A stretch of 64,000 nucleotides of DNA from Alitta virens (Eukaryota > Annelida > Polychaeta > Phyllodocida > Nereididae): assembly GCA_932294295.1 (NCBI GenBank), contig OW028573.1:62287829-62351828 (forward strand). Direction: 5' to 3'. The translations under genes were made by a program, and so were the position numbers. This document shows, piece after piece, positions 12,398-24,978 of this stretch (positions within the stretch are counted from its first letter, which is position 1; every line of letters begins with the position of its first letter). The notes beneath the pieces were generated by a model. It worked only from the letters and a program-made list of their open reading frames with translations. It did not search any database and was not told the DNA's origin.

Positions 12398-13918
12398 CTT
12401 GATCCTGAAAATAAACAAAGACAGTGAATGAATGAGTGCACTCGCCAGTTGTCAAGGATGAGGATCATGTTTCTTAGAGTGCTCTCCTGATCTGCCCATA
12501 CATAATATGTACATTTGTGCATTTTTTTTTTTTTTAATAATAGATCAATATGTTTGTTGAATAATATTAATTGTTTATGAAATATGTATTGTGCAGGAAA
12601 TAAAGTGTCTTGAGTCTTGAGTCTTGTTACGCAATGCCTTTTGTTGGGTGTAATTGGATGCACTGGTTGATAGTAGGGAAATTATCCTTCCAAAAAAGTG
12701 TGGTGGAATATATTTTCAACACTATTCATGACAATGTCTTTGCAGCCACGTTTTGTGGGCATAACAAGCTTTTTTAGCCTCAGTTATATTTGTTTGTCTG
12801 CGAATTCCACAAAAAAACCTACATATTTTCCCTCCCCAACTTTATGTTATGCAAACTGTGTATGTTGCCATTATGGGAGAATTGGAAAATACATCAAGCG
12901 TGCCTTTGCACTACTTCTTGGCTCGCACAAGGATACATTGCACTCTCAGTGCACTAAAATGCATGTGGGTTATCTCCCCCATCTTGATTATTTAATTGCT
13001 AATGTCCCCCTTTTTTTGGCCCCTCTTTACAAGCACCACATATCATGCAATGTTTTGGTTTTGAAACATCAAGAGAAAACTTATGTATACCAGTGAAATG
13101 CTGCCAAAAGAAAAGTATTGAATCGCCACATGTATACATGTACATTCATATAGTGAATACTAATTACAGTTCCCAGATTGAAAATTCGTGTGATAAATGA
13201 TGTATATGCGCTAGACATAAAACAGGTAATTAAATGCCCTTGTTGAAAAAGCTAAGGAATTTTAATTATGTTTTAGTACTATTATGGCTCTCCAAAATTG
13301 TTTTGTAAAAAAAAAAGCTAATTTATTTTTTGTGCATAACGTGTGTTTGATGTCAAAAGTTTGGCAATTATATGAAACATTAAGCACTATTAAGGGTACT
13401 TTTACATTTTATATTACGTAAGGAGGTCAGACTAGTAATTTACTGCCAGCAATACAGCTGATATAATTGGTGGAGAACACTTTGGTACGACTCAGGTAAG
13501 TCAACTAACTTATTTGGATTAACCTGCTCACTGTCATGAGGTGGAACCAGACATCAGCTTAAACTGAGACAAAGTTAACCTGTGTTAACGTAGAATAAAT
13601 GAACAGATTTTTAGACCGTGGGCTATAGCTGTTTAACCCTGTCTACAAGTAGACTGCCTAATTATTTTGCGGGCGCCAGCTCGCAGTCTACCAAAACTCA
13701 GGTGGACTAAGGTCGAAGTTTACTGCTTCGTAAAAATCGTATAATTTCCAGATGTGCGGGAATTTTGGTGAGTTGTTCAAAATAAGTTTTCAGGGAGCCT
13801 CGGGACTCGAGGGTCCCGATCAGAAACAGTGATATAGCAGGTTATGTATCACAGTAATAATGCTATAATCAACCCTCGACAGCGGCAAAAAATTGTCTTA
13901 TTAGAGGGCTGCATTCCC
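12398..13918. other. Intergenic DNA upstream of the vWA gene; no supported gene
   Basis: AT-rich DNA with long T and A runs. A plausible splice acceptor (TTTATTTTCAG) just upstream of the vWA start codon suggests a separate untranslated first exon somewhere to the right, not located. A 132-codon frame at 12698-13096 has no ATG start, no domain and no splice context, so I do not call it a gene. Confidence 0.5.
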
Positions 13919-13991
13919 ATATCTATCCATCTATCTATCTATCTGTCAATCAATCAATCAATCTATATATCTATATATCTATATCTATCTA

Positions 13992-14022
<31 letters not shown>

Positions 14023-14030
14023 ATCTAAAT
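13919..14030. repeat. (ATCT)n microsatellite
   Basis: Runs of ATCT/ATCTAT with a short (AATC)n segment over about 110 bp. It is an imperfect tetranucleotide microsatellite in intergenic DNA. Confidence 0.95.
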
Positions 14031-14984
14031 TTTTTCAGATACTGTTGTGTGTGAAAGCTTCTTTCTGTTGTTTATCGACAAGCTAACTTTTAATTTAGAT
14101 AAATAAACACTTTTTTCTTCATAATAATCATTTAATAGGTTGTCATATAGTCTTATCGTGTTCCTCAATAAACTTTGTGTAAGGTGTCACTTTAAGGCGG
14201 TAATTTGGTGACTTACTCGTCATTCGATGCTGGCAAAAGAAAAAGCAATGGTTTCTTCATTGCATTTATTGCTATTAGAAGCAATACTCTTGCATAACGC
14301 CTCTAAATTTCATTCATCATCTTCATACCCCGAAAAGGGGGTAACACAGCAGATGATATGTCAAACACCCTATTTGGTATGCCACTCTTGGGTGCTTCCT
14401 TTGCTCCAAATATAAAAAAAAACCTTCATGTCCAATAACTCTGCAAAAGCTTTTTAACTTGCCAGACAGAACCTTGCTAGAACCTCCCTGCATATTTTAT
14501 TAGAAAAAAATCACTATGCTCAGTGGTTTTTTTATATTTCCCTTCAGCAATGTCATGTCTTTGGTGGAGTCCTTCCATTCCATCTCAACATTTTGTATAC
14601 TCAGATTTAAACTGCCAAGACACCAAAAAAAGACCATCAGTATTCTAATTCCAATCCCTCGGCATGTGTGAAAACGTGAAAGAAAATATTATGTGTAGTA
14701 AATTGTTTTTAGAAAGGTCTTGAGTAAATGTGTCACATGTCTTTACAAATGCATGCATCACCAGGGTATTTGATAAATGTTGAAAAAGCAAGTCAAGTTT
14801 TTCCTTAGAACGGATAAAAAACAACTAGGAAGAAATTTGCAAGCAATATACCCGATCCAAGTTTCAATAAGCAGTGAAATATTGTTCAGTAATTTTACAT
14901 ATGATAACACTCCATTTTACTCAAATGTCTGTGGGACGGTCCGATGCTTTCGACCAATGATAGAATTGGGAATTTTTGGTCAGT

Positions 14985-15905
14985 GGCTGGCCACATGGGA
15001 TTAGCTAAGCGCAAATATTTAAATTACAATTAACTTCAAAATCATATATTTATTCAAATATTCAATAACATGAATATTAAAATCTTAAATTTATTCTATG
15101 GTATGAACTTTATTTTATATTTCTGTGTTTGACTAAACAGTATTTAATGCCCTTCAGTCCAATTGGATTAGGGCATTCTGAAACTCATAGACATTCAATT
15201 TTGGATATTGGCACTGCATAAAAACTGGATGATGAAGGCAAATCATTCGGTGGCAGGGCCATGGGTTGGCAGGCAATTCACCTGGACAAAGGGCTCAACC
15301 CTGGAAGGTTAGCTGGCCTTTTTATGGACAGGGTTGGCCCAAAACTAAAACCAGGAAGGCTGGCCCTTTTCCATGTAGCACCAGCCCACATGAGCTTGGC
15401 ACCTTCACCTGTAAGGTTAGCCCAAGAAAGGAAGTAAGCCCCTTCACCAGAGAGATTTGCCAAGGAAGATAGCTCCAGGTTGAGGAATGCTGGTACCTGC
15501 ACCATGACAGGTTGGCCCTGGTCAAACCTCCCTTCAGCAGTGGGTGCTTTTTCATCCAGTGTCATAGCTAATATAGTTTTTAGCCACATGCAGCATGTTC
15601 AATATTATGTCAGGAGCCAAACTGGTTTTTGCTACTGTGTATACAGTGTCAATAGCCCAATTTATCTATGGACACTTCACCTGAACCTTAGTTCACTGGG
15701 TTTACTTCGGACTACCTGAACCTAGGACCAACATTTCTAAGGCTATACCTTTAAAAATCAAAATATTGTAGAGTAAAAATCCAAAATAAAAAAATTATAT
15801 AGCAATGTCATTGGGGGAGCTGTAGCATTGCAGAGCTCCCCTTGTTTTTCGGTCAGGGGGATTCAGTTCTCCAAAGTTCCCCCCCCCCCCACTTCCATCC
15901 CTGCT
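14985..15905 (+). repeat. Dispersed repeat, copy A (partner at 49654-50142)
   Basis: Blocks shared in the same order with 49654-50142 include CTGGCCACA(T/C)GGG, TTCTGAAACTCATAGAC, TTCACCTGGACA(A/T), TAGCTGGCC and TGGCCCAAAAC. Both copies close on a poly-C run followed by CATTTCCATC or CACTTCCATC. This copy holds extra sequence at about 15470-15820. Frames within it are repeat artefacts. The family is not recognised. Confidence 0.75.
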
Positions 15906-18900
15906 TTCGACATTCATAACCTGTTATAACTGCATCATTGTCCTATAGTAACCAACAGGTGATGCAAAAAAAAGCTATAAATAGCACTTAAGATTTCTTA
16001 CCTCTGCTCTTATTACGATGGCAATAATATATGCATTTACAACTACATGATGTCTACATATTCCAGAGTTCTGTCCTCCCCAGGAATGCTGCAAGGATTG
16101 CCTGTGTCTCACACACTTCGTGAAATATCTCCGCTTATCCCAGATTAATTTGACGACTGGCTTATCTGGAAGTGCTTAACATGGCTGAAGTTTACAAAAC
16201 CCTCTTTAAGAATCAATTAAATCAATGCTCAGGTGAGACGATTTATTGCTAATCTATATTGTGTGTTTACATGTGAAGAACAAGTATTTTTTTTTTAAGT
16301 AATGCTACTTTGAAAGAAAATCCATTATTTTGGCACTGACCTTTGTATATTGAAAGAATACTTCACACACCATTCTGCTCTGAATTGTATCTGTAGTCTA
16401 TGCCGAGTCGTATATTATAATTCATGTCACTATGGTTCCCATATAACATGCTGTGCCCTTCCTAATTTATATCCCAAACACTGCAACAATTGGAGATCGA
16501 TAACACACAGTAGCGTTAACACGAGTGTCACCAATAAAACTAATTTGCCATGGCAATGCAAATCAAAAAGGTCATGACTTTGGCCTCATTAGCTTTGATG
16601 CTGACAGTTGGTAGAGCACATATTGACCACACAATTGATGTAATTACAAATAATACATAAGGAAGACTGACTGAAAACGTAACGACATAAGCAGAGAGTC
16701 AATTTGGAAGATAGTATCAGAAGGCAGCATTAGGATTGTCTATTATTGTCAATCAATTGCTGAGAATTTCATGCCAGATGTATCTTTCATAAGTACGATG
16801 TTGTTCCACAAAACAATACCAAAAATGCACTACTCTTTCAGGAATTTTTTTAAAATTCGTGACTAATTAATATTGCCAAATGTATCAACCGAGGCTATTC
16901 GATTATTGCATGCAATTGCTCATTATTTTTGTTCATGTCTCCGGCGATAACACTCCCAGCAGTTTTTATGTCAGTCTAGCATCAATATTCGCCGTTATTT
17001 TGCACATGGAAACTGTGCTTTGTTGACTTTGCACGTTGGCATGGCAACAAGGCAACAACAGATGAATCTCCAGGCACACAAGTAGTGCTTAGGTCTTGCA
17101 GCCTCCACAACCAGTCATTGACATCTCCCACGAAGACCAACCAATATTTTCAGGGTCAGTTTATTGATTAAATACGATATATACAGTACTCTTCAATATC
17201 AAAACAAAAGAAAAGAAAAAGGTGTGACTTCTAGAGACTAAATCTGTGTAATACTCATGATTTTTAGTTTGTCACTCCTTTTTTTTGTTTAACTGGATTT
17301 GCTTTCTGGTATACTTGGACATTGCCTGAAATAAGTATGTTGTGGCTTGTATCACAAAGCTGATTCAATAAATTAATACATTTCCTAACTTCTAGAAACA
17401 AATTGATGGTAATCACAGGCAATGATGTCAGTTAAAATGGTTATTTAAAATTAGGTGTCCATTGTACATAGAAATGGTTCATCACAATAAACGTGTTTTA
17501 ACCTCTTACAGATTGACCAATCTTTGCGGACTTCTACAAAAAAAATTAACAAACATAAATCCAGTACTGATGCCAATCTTATACGCAGGATGTTGAATAT
17601 TATCTCACCGAATACAATATCATATTTCAAATTACGTTCACACTCTGTCTGACTCATGCTGAGAATCTTTTTATAAGGCGAGGACTATTTAATAGTTCTT
17701 GACATACTTAATACTTAAATTATTTTAAGAATATGAAAAGATGAATGCCTTTCATAGAATATCTGCATAAATGATAAATGACTGTGTTTATGTACTTCAG
17801 ATTCACTTAGGTTGACTTTTTTCTTCCTTTTGTGACATCATGGATGAAAAGTGATTTTGTCTTTAAAAAATCTATTATTTATAACAAGGAAGAGGAGAAA
17901 GATTGTTACTTGCCTTTTAATTTTAGAAATAATGTCATCTGACTTTAACGAGGATCTGAAAATTTCTTAATGAGACAAATGGGGTTTAAATGACAATAAG
18001 GTCTTGTGCTGCACTTTCACTCATGTAGGGCACTAATATGTCAAGGTACAGCGATGAAGGAGACACTCGTTGTCAACTGCAGTTTATGAATTCCAGTCAT
18101 TCCATATTCGTGTTGACTGATAAGGACTTTTAACTTGGCAAGATAAGCAAGGGGGCATTGTGAGATCGTACTACAGTGACTTTATTGAAAGGAGATAGTA
18201 AAGGTGGTGACCTTTGAGTCTGGCTTGGCCTGGGTGTCTGACCTTGCCCTGGGTCACACCAGAGGTCATCAAGGTCATCTTGTTCATATCGTGTGCTGCC
18301 AACCGATGACAAACCAGCTTCACCGGTCCAGGGGGTTGACCCCCACAAAGTTATGTAATAGTGTAGGGTCCAAGGCCTATGGTCACATGGTCCATAATTG
18401 CCCCCTGTTCACAAAAAATCACTCGTCCTAGTCAAATTACGACTATTACGGCTCAAGTATGCATGAAGCGTGGCTGTTCTTTCAGAGTAATCTTTGGCAG
18501 AGATTTCAATGTCAACAGCTCATATTTTGATCATGGAGATACCTATCTATCAAGACCAGTCAAATAACACACTTCTACACGCGATTAAGGAAATCTCTGC
18601 ATGACTATCAGTACTCAAATGGCAGACCTTTACTTGTAGGTTTTAGCAAGTGGCACCTTGACAACAATGTGTCAGGTCTAACAATAGTTTTATCCTCTAA
18701 AAGTTGTACAATTGTGGATAACCACCGAGTATTTGACAGCGTAACAGCAAAACACATATATCCTGTTATAGTGCAAAATTGATGTTGGTTAATAAAAGGT
18801 GAGCAAGTCAAACGTATGACCCCCATAATCATGCCCAAATTGATGTAATAAAATCAACAGTATAGTAAATTGCATAGCTGAAGTGCAAATGTATAGCCAT

Positions 18901-21900
18901 GTCGTTTTTATATCCTGCCATGCAATAAAGTGCAAAAGATACACCATGATTCACACATTTGAGGTTCAAGTTACTCTTGGTACCTTTTGATAACTTGTAA
19001 CTGTAGTTGAATATTCAAGTCTCGAATTCTTGTGGGGTTACTCGCATGAGTTGCTGAAGCGAAAATATTACAAGAACTTCCTTTTAACCAGAACTCTTCA
19101 TTTTCCTTTTAATTCAAAATCAAAGTGCATGTGTTAGGTGCACGGAAATCTGTAGACGGTGAAGCAATAAATGACATCATATAAAGGCAGCTTAATTACA
19201 ATAAATCACTGGAAAAAAAAAGAAATCAGATTACTGGGTGGTGCATCCAGACTGGAATTTTCATTAGGATGTGGCATGGTCTAGATAACAAATCGGGTGA
19301 TAAGAAAAAAGGTCGTCTGAGTAAGGTGTCCGAATTCTCTGAGAGGGCAATAAATTGAAATGCACACCACGTCCATTGCAAGACGTTGATTTACAAAATA
19401 AAGAGTGCATCGAGTCCTGTAACCTGAGGTCATTGGGTGGGTTTATTTGGAATAAGGGTTCGGGTGTTGTACAGGGGTATTGATCAACAGGGGAAGAGTG
19501 TTGTTTGCCATATGCCACCAGAATATATCATCGCCAGGCAATTCGTGAAACTAGGTGTTCAAGCAAGGGTGAGATGATGACATCCATAACTTATGCTTAA
19601 TGGAAAAAAAATTACTGTTAAAATAATAATTGCAACAGCCCTAACATTTTAAATAAATCGTTGGTACAATAAGCCGCGGTGCCAGGCACACAAACCACTA
19701 CATGGAACGATATGTTGTGAATTAACTGGAAAGCCTTGACAGAGTAAAAGCAGTTTCTGTTGGTGAAGAACATTTGCTTGTTATCATCATTTATAATTAC
19801 AGATAGGAAACCTCAGTAAATATTTATAATTGAAAACTGTCAAATGAAAATTTAGCCGTGAAGGCCCCAAAACGCACAACTTCTATAATGTAGGTGAAAC
19901 TGTTATTTTGAATTTTAAACTCTTTGCTGTCTCTGCTTATAAGCGGGAGTTCCCAAATTACCTGGTAAACGAAGCATTTTGTGTTTTAGTGAGTAGAGAG
20001 CATCTAAAATCTGCTACAATTTGTAATAAGGTTCTTGCATCAATTGCAAGCAGAACGTTACTTTTAATAGCATATAACCCAAGGAATAAGTGAGACCTGT
20101 TGCATTATCATACATTGTAAGCTTTGGGCAGTTCATTTTGTTACGCTTACTTATCTCCGAGTGAAAATAGACAATTTTATGCACTGGAAACCAGATCTTT
20201 TTCAGGGGTAAAATTGGGGGAGTGTTGCATTCCTTCAGGCTAGTCCTGATGATGGTGGAGATTAATTGTCCCTTTTGTGTTTTAGATCTTTAAATCTAAT
20301 TGAAAAAAACATGTGGCCACAAAATCCACAAGGCATTTAATACAATTTTTATAACATGTTTTTAGATACGTGACGTGCAATTAAGTTATTTTTAGACACA
20401 GCAAGATACCTATGAAATTTAGGTGAACTTGCATGAATTAAGTGCGCTTACATTTGACTTCTCTTATAATTGCCTTCACAGAAAGGTTGGCAATTTATAA
20501 CACCTTCAGAGAACTGGAGAAAATCTTCAGCCTAGGCATTTGTTGCGATTCTCACGCGTCAGTTACTCTTGATCATGAATGGCTTGCAGAGTTGTTGTTG
20601 TTGAGTTACAAGTGGTTAAATTCAATGCCTCAGCTTTAAATATCCCCAAGGGAGGATATCAGTTAACACGGAACCTGCCAGGGCATAGCTACTTGGCATT
20701 CCTGAATGATGTAGCCTGAAATTTGAAATATTAGCTTCTATTGTACCAAGACTACAAGCCCCTCTAAAAGTGTTCTTATCGCCCATGCATGCTATAGAAT
20801 TTGAATATTTCATCTGAGAGTGTTCAGAGAACTTTGCAAACAAGAACGTGATAATGGAAGAAGTTCCAGATCAACCAATGGGCATATGCTCCCTAACTGC
20901 TGATTTATAAGTGTCTGTAAAACAGATAGTGCAAAGACCGTTTTTTTTCTTAGAAAACACTATAAATCATAATTATTGTTCTATTGGTCTTACTATTTTT
21001 TTTATATTTTTTTTTGGTTTGTGATGACCTTTTCACACTGTACATTTAAGCTACAGACAGCCACTGATCTATGATTATTTATTCCAGCAAACAAACTCGT
21101 AAATTGTCATTTTAATGCAGCCAAGATACTCTGAGGAAAACAGCACAGAATAAAAGGGGTTTCAGTTCTGTTCATTGTGCAGTGCAACCTGTGGTAGCAG
21201 TAATGGTCATTTAGGTAGCCATTATGTGGGCATCTGTGGTATAAATGGCCTGGGTGCAGTGGGGTTCCAGGGCTCCCTTGACCTCCACCTGACACATGTT
21301 TACAAATGTTCACCGGGGTACTGAAAGAAGATCAGTCGCTTGAAGTTGTGCAGAACCCCAAATAGATGTTTCCCCATACTCTGTCATTATGGACGACTCA
21401 ATGGTTTATTGCCTTTGCTCCAAAGTGCGAAGCCATCCATCTCCGTCCATATGGAAGACATCAAGAGAAGTAACTAAAAGATCCAAGATTGATTTCTCAC
21501 AACATAAACTGCAACTGGACTGTCACTGGACAGCCATTGGACTGCTACTGGACATTTCGCTCTGGTAGCTACTGAAATTGGTTCCGCCTGGATAATCACT
21601 ATTTGACATGTGTCACATCTTGTTGCATTTCTGGCATCTCGATACAATAAACCAAATCTCTGGTCAATGCGGTTTGTTGTCATTTGAAAGGAAGATGTTT
21701 GGTGGAGCAAATAATAAAGTTTGACAGCCTGTCAGTTTCATTAGTATATGATCGACATATCAACTTCATATAACACCAATGGGCTTGTAGTAGTTCAAAA
21801 CATTGATTTTGTTTGAACCTATACTTAAGTCAGCATTTCTTATTACTATAGCTATATGTACATGTGAATACCAACCATGTATACCTGAATTCGTGAACCT

Positions 21901-24775
21901 AATGCTCTTTTCGTATTATCTACTTTGCTGTATAAAGTGTGTAATGAATCAAACCATGACTTACCCCTGAGCAGTTTTATTTGAAAGCATAATTCAACCT
22001 TTATTTTGTTCGACCAAGGTCGTCCTTTGACAACAGTGAAATCTCCTTAAGTTACGTTAAGTTGCAAGTTATGCAAAGGCTCATCATGGAACGTGTATTG
22101 GTTTTTGGAAGGAAATTTAGCAGGGCAGATTCAACACAAAGCAAATCAGATATAACTTTCTTAGAAATCATAAGTCAAGGACAACATGTTCAGGTATGCT
22201 TCTAAATTCACGAGAGATGATTAATTGATATAGCTGACTTTTCTTCCAGGTTCTGTTTAACATCAGCAGTGCATAACTGGGCACCCTCGAGGTACTGTAT
22301 GAATGATTCCTTTCCAAAATGTTGCAAGGCCCAAAAAATGTCACAGCAATCCAGCGATTGACATTTTGTTCCTGAATTTCCCTCTCTGGTGGTCACACAT
22401 AAAAAAGGCACATCCTGACAGCCACTATTGCTACTTTAATTCATTTTAAGGAACTTGGCATCCCTATTGGTTGAATACCTTAATTAGGTATTTGACGAAA
22501 CACGTGTTTTGCACAAACATCAGATTTCAAGTTGCTAAAGTGGTTTCCAATGAAGTAAACACGGTTTCTGCTTGCATTGCTTCTCTAAATATATACAGAG
22601 AATTTGGGCATTCATCCCATCAAACGTGTGCACCGAATTCCTCTCAGGAATTTCATGCTAAACTGAACCCAATAAAAATTACCTTTCACAATTCAGGCAA
22701 CTTTTCATGGACGATATATTGTAAATTTGCATGACAATAGGTGAGAAAAATACCATATTTTAAGTGAATTATATGCAGCATGCAACTCTGGACATGATTC
22801 GTCAATTTCATGGTCACCAGAAAACAAGTTATGAAGCGATTTGTAGAGCATGCAAAGAAGATACTGTAGTTGAAATGAACTTATAGAAATAATGTTTTGT
22901 TTTGCCTCATTTGGAAACGGTACGTCAGGTTTTTAGAAAGTATTGTGTAGATTACGAATGTTATAATCTGTTTGGAATAACATAACTGTTATCCCAGGAT
23001 TGTTCTTAGCCGATATCGATAGTACAGACCTCAATGTCGACACCAAGATAAGCCTGGGTGTGTGAGGTTGTAGGGTCACAATCTCCATCAGTACCAAAAT
23101 ATACTTCGTCATGCAAATATGTTAGCTGCAACGATGGTACAGTTTCCTAAACTCCCTTTACAACTTCTTGATCCGTCCCTTACTGTCCTACAGTACATCA
23201 TTTTCCCTGCATTGTTGAAAACCAACATTGTTTGCTACTGCTCCGACTGTTAAGAGATAATAACAAAGCAAGCAAAACGTTTTGCTCAAAGATACTACAA
23301 ATCACTTTTTTGAATAGTCTTGGTTACGATATTAAGGTTTACAACTTTCAGCTTTCTTTTCCTGTCAGATATAACAATGGAAAGATGGATTGTGGTCAGT
23401 TTAGCTCAGAAGTATTGTCCAAAACCACACGATAACGCTAAGGTTGGCCAACTTCAAACCAACCTACGAAGCGTACGGATAACTACTGTGTTTGCAGTCT
23501 TCTAAACATTGTATATATGCTACTACAATGTCATACATGCATGTAACCTTCAGGGTATTCACATGGAGAGGGATTAAACCTGTCATTGTTGGTGGTCTGT
23601 GGTTGTGGTTTAATTGAACAATTACAGCTAAACATGTCCCAAACATGTACAATAGGCACCTTACTCTTTTCACATGGTACAATGTGAACATCAATGATCT
23701 AATTTTTTATTCAAGAATACTTCATTGATGATTGCGATGGTGCAGCTTGAATATGAACCAGTCACTTAATTATGTATATTGTAAAACCCTGTCAGTTCCT
23801 TCGTCAGATGCATGCATGACTCTTCACACTTTCACTGTGGATGATACCATGCAAACGGTAATGGCTGAGTTTAATATGCTACCATCCGTAGAGGAACAAT
23901 GACACTATGTTTTTGCCCAACACGCAATGATTTCACAATGCAGGGCTTTGTGATCATACAACTCTTACACATTTTAGGAAGCGTATCTTGGAAGGTCAAG
24001 ATCTTGTTGACTTCCAAAGTGGTTGGGAAAAGTCCCGTTGCTTTTATGATCTTGTAGCATGCGAATGTCAACAACTCCGAAAATATGCATCACCAGAAGA
24101 ATGTGACTCGACAAAGTTATATTACTGTATATATAACTGTAGTTATTGGACATAGCATTGGTATGCTACAAGTTGAACCAGTGTCATAACAGGTATTTAT
24201 GGTCATGTTAGTAAATAGATAGCTCTAACACCAATATATTAGATGTTACTGCTATACTATCTACCATCTTTTTTTTTACTTAAAAAACAAGTACTGATGT
24301 CACTGTTTTTGTCTACAATAAATTCCTTGGCATTTTAGCAGCAATAAACACAGAGCAAAATTCAAAGGCCTCATAACATAGCATACAAAATGGAAATGTT
24401 TTCTAACATCAAACTACAACAGCTGTCAGCCCTAAACTTTAGAGTAGAAGCTGCTAACAGGTTCCTAAATTGATTTGAAATTCTTAAATTGATTTTGAAT
24501 TTGACCCTGGGGCAATTTATGACCTCTGTCCATGTATACAAAATAATCCATCCTTTATTACTGAGGATAGGTATGAGTATAGCTATAATGCTGTCTACAC
24601 GCTCACTTACACTCAAAGTAAATAAGCAAACAAGACGGTGCTGCTGCAACTTGCCTGCAAACAAAGAAGCTAACGTTCAAGCAAATATAATGTAGCCATC
24701 CAATCATCTTGATCCATACTTAATGCCTAACTGCACGTACCCTCGTGTATCTACAGTATATTCTAGATCAAGTAT
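15906..24775. other. Long intergenic stretch, no recognised gene
   Basis: About 9 kb of AT-rich DNA with only short frames in all six readings. One good minus-strand donor context (AGAG|GTAAGAAAT near 16003) could end a distant untranslated exon of the vWA gene; this is speculation. A nuclear-receptor half-site cluster at 18208-18277 is listed separately. Confidence 0.5.
18208..18277. promoter_or_regulatory. Cluster of five nuclear-receptor half-sites including a DR3
   Basis: TGACCT at 18208 and 18239, GGGTCA at 18251, and AGGTCA at 18263 and 18272. The last two form AGGTCA-TCA-AGGTCA, a direct repeat with 3-bp spacing. The final half-site is extended as TCAAGGTCA, the monomer form used by ERR/NR5A receptors. 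It lies about 5.8 kb upstream of the vWA start codon. Function is inferred from motif density only. Confidence 0.35.
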
Positions 24776-24785
24776 AATATTAAAT

Positions 24786-24978
24786 GGCGTGGGTGGTGGA
24801 ATTCGACTTTACGTCCTGTATTTCTGCACCTGTTGGGCTAATTAGGACAGGCAGGGACCATGGCAATGAGACGAAGGATGAAACAGCCATCCAACTTAGT
24901 CTCGACTGGGAATCAAACCCAAAACCCAGTGGTTGGAAGCCCAGTGTGCTACCATTGAGCTGGGCCCCCACCCATAAC
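24786..24978 (-). mobile_element. tRNA-derived SINE (tRNA-Gly-like head) with target-site duplication
   Basis: Read on the minus strand, the head is tRNA-like. Its A box is CAGCTCAATGG (24962-24952) and its B box GGTTTGATTCC (24919-24909). Between them the anticodon-loop-like CTTCCAA gives TCC, as in tRNA-Gly. A tRNA-unrelated body of about 110 bp follows. Flanks AATATTAAAT (24776-24785) and AATATTGAAT (24979-24988) form a 10-bp target duplication with one mismatch, so insertion is fairly recent. It is not a functional tRNA because the acceptor stem does not close. Confidence 0.85.

Noticed and set aside
12698..13096. 132-codon open frame
   Set aside because: No ATG start, no signal peptide or domain, AT-rich intergenic base composition and no splice or poly(A) context.
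24909..24973. Functional tRNA-Gly on the minus strand
   Set aside because: The acceptor stem cannot close and a non-tRNA body plus target duplication follow; it is a SINE head.
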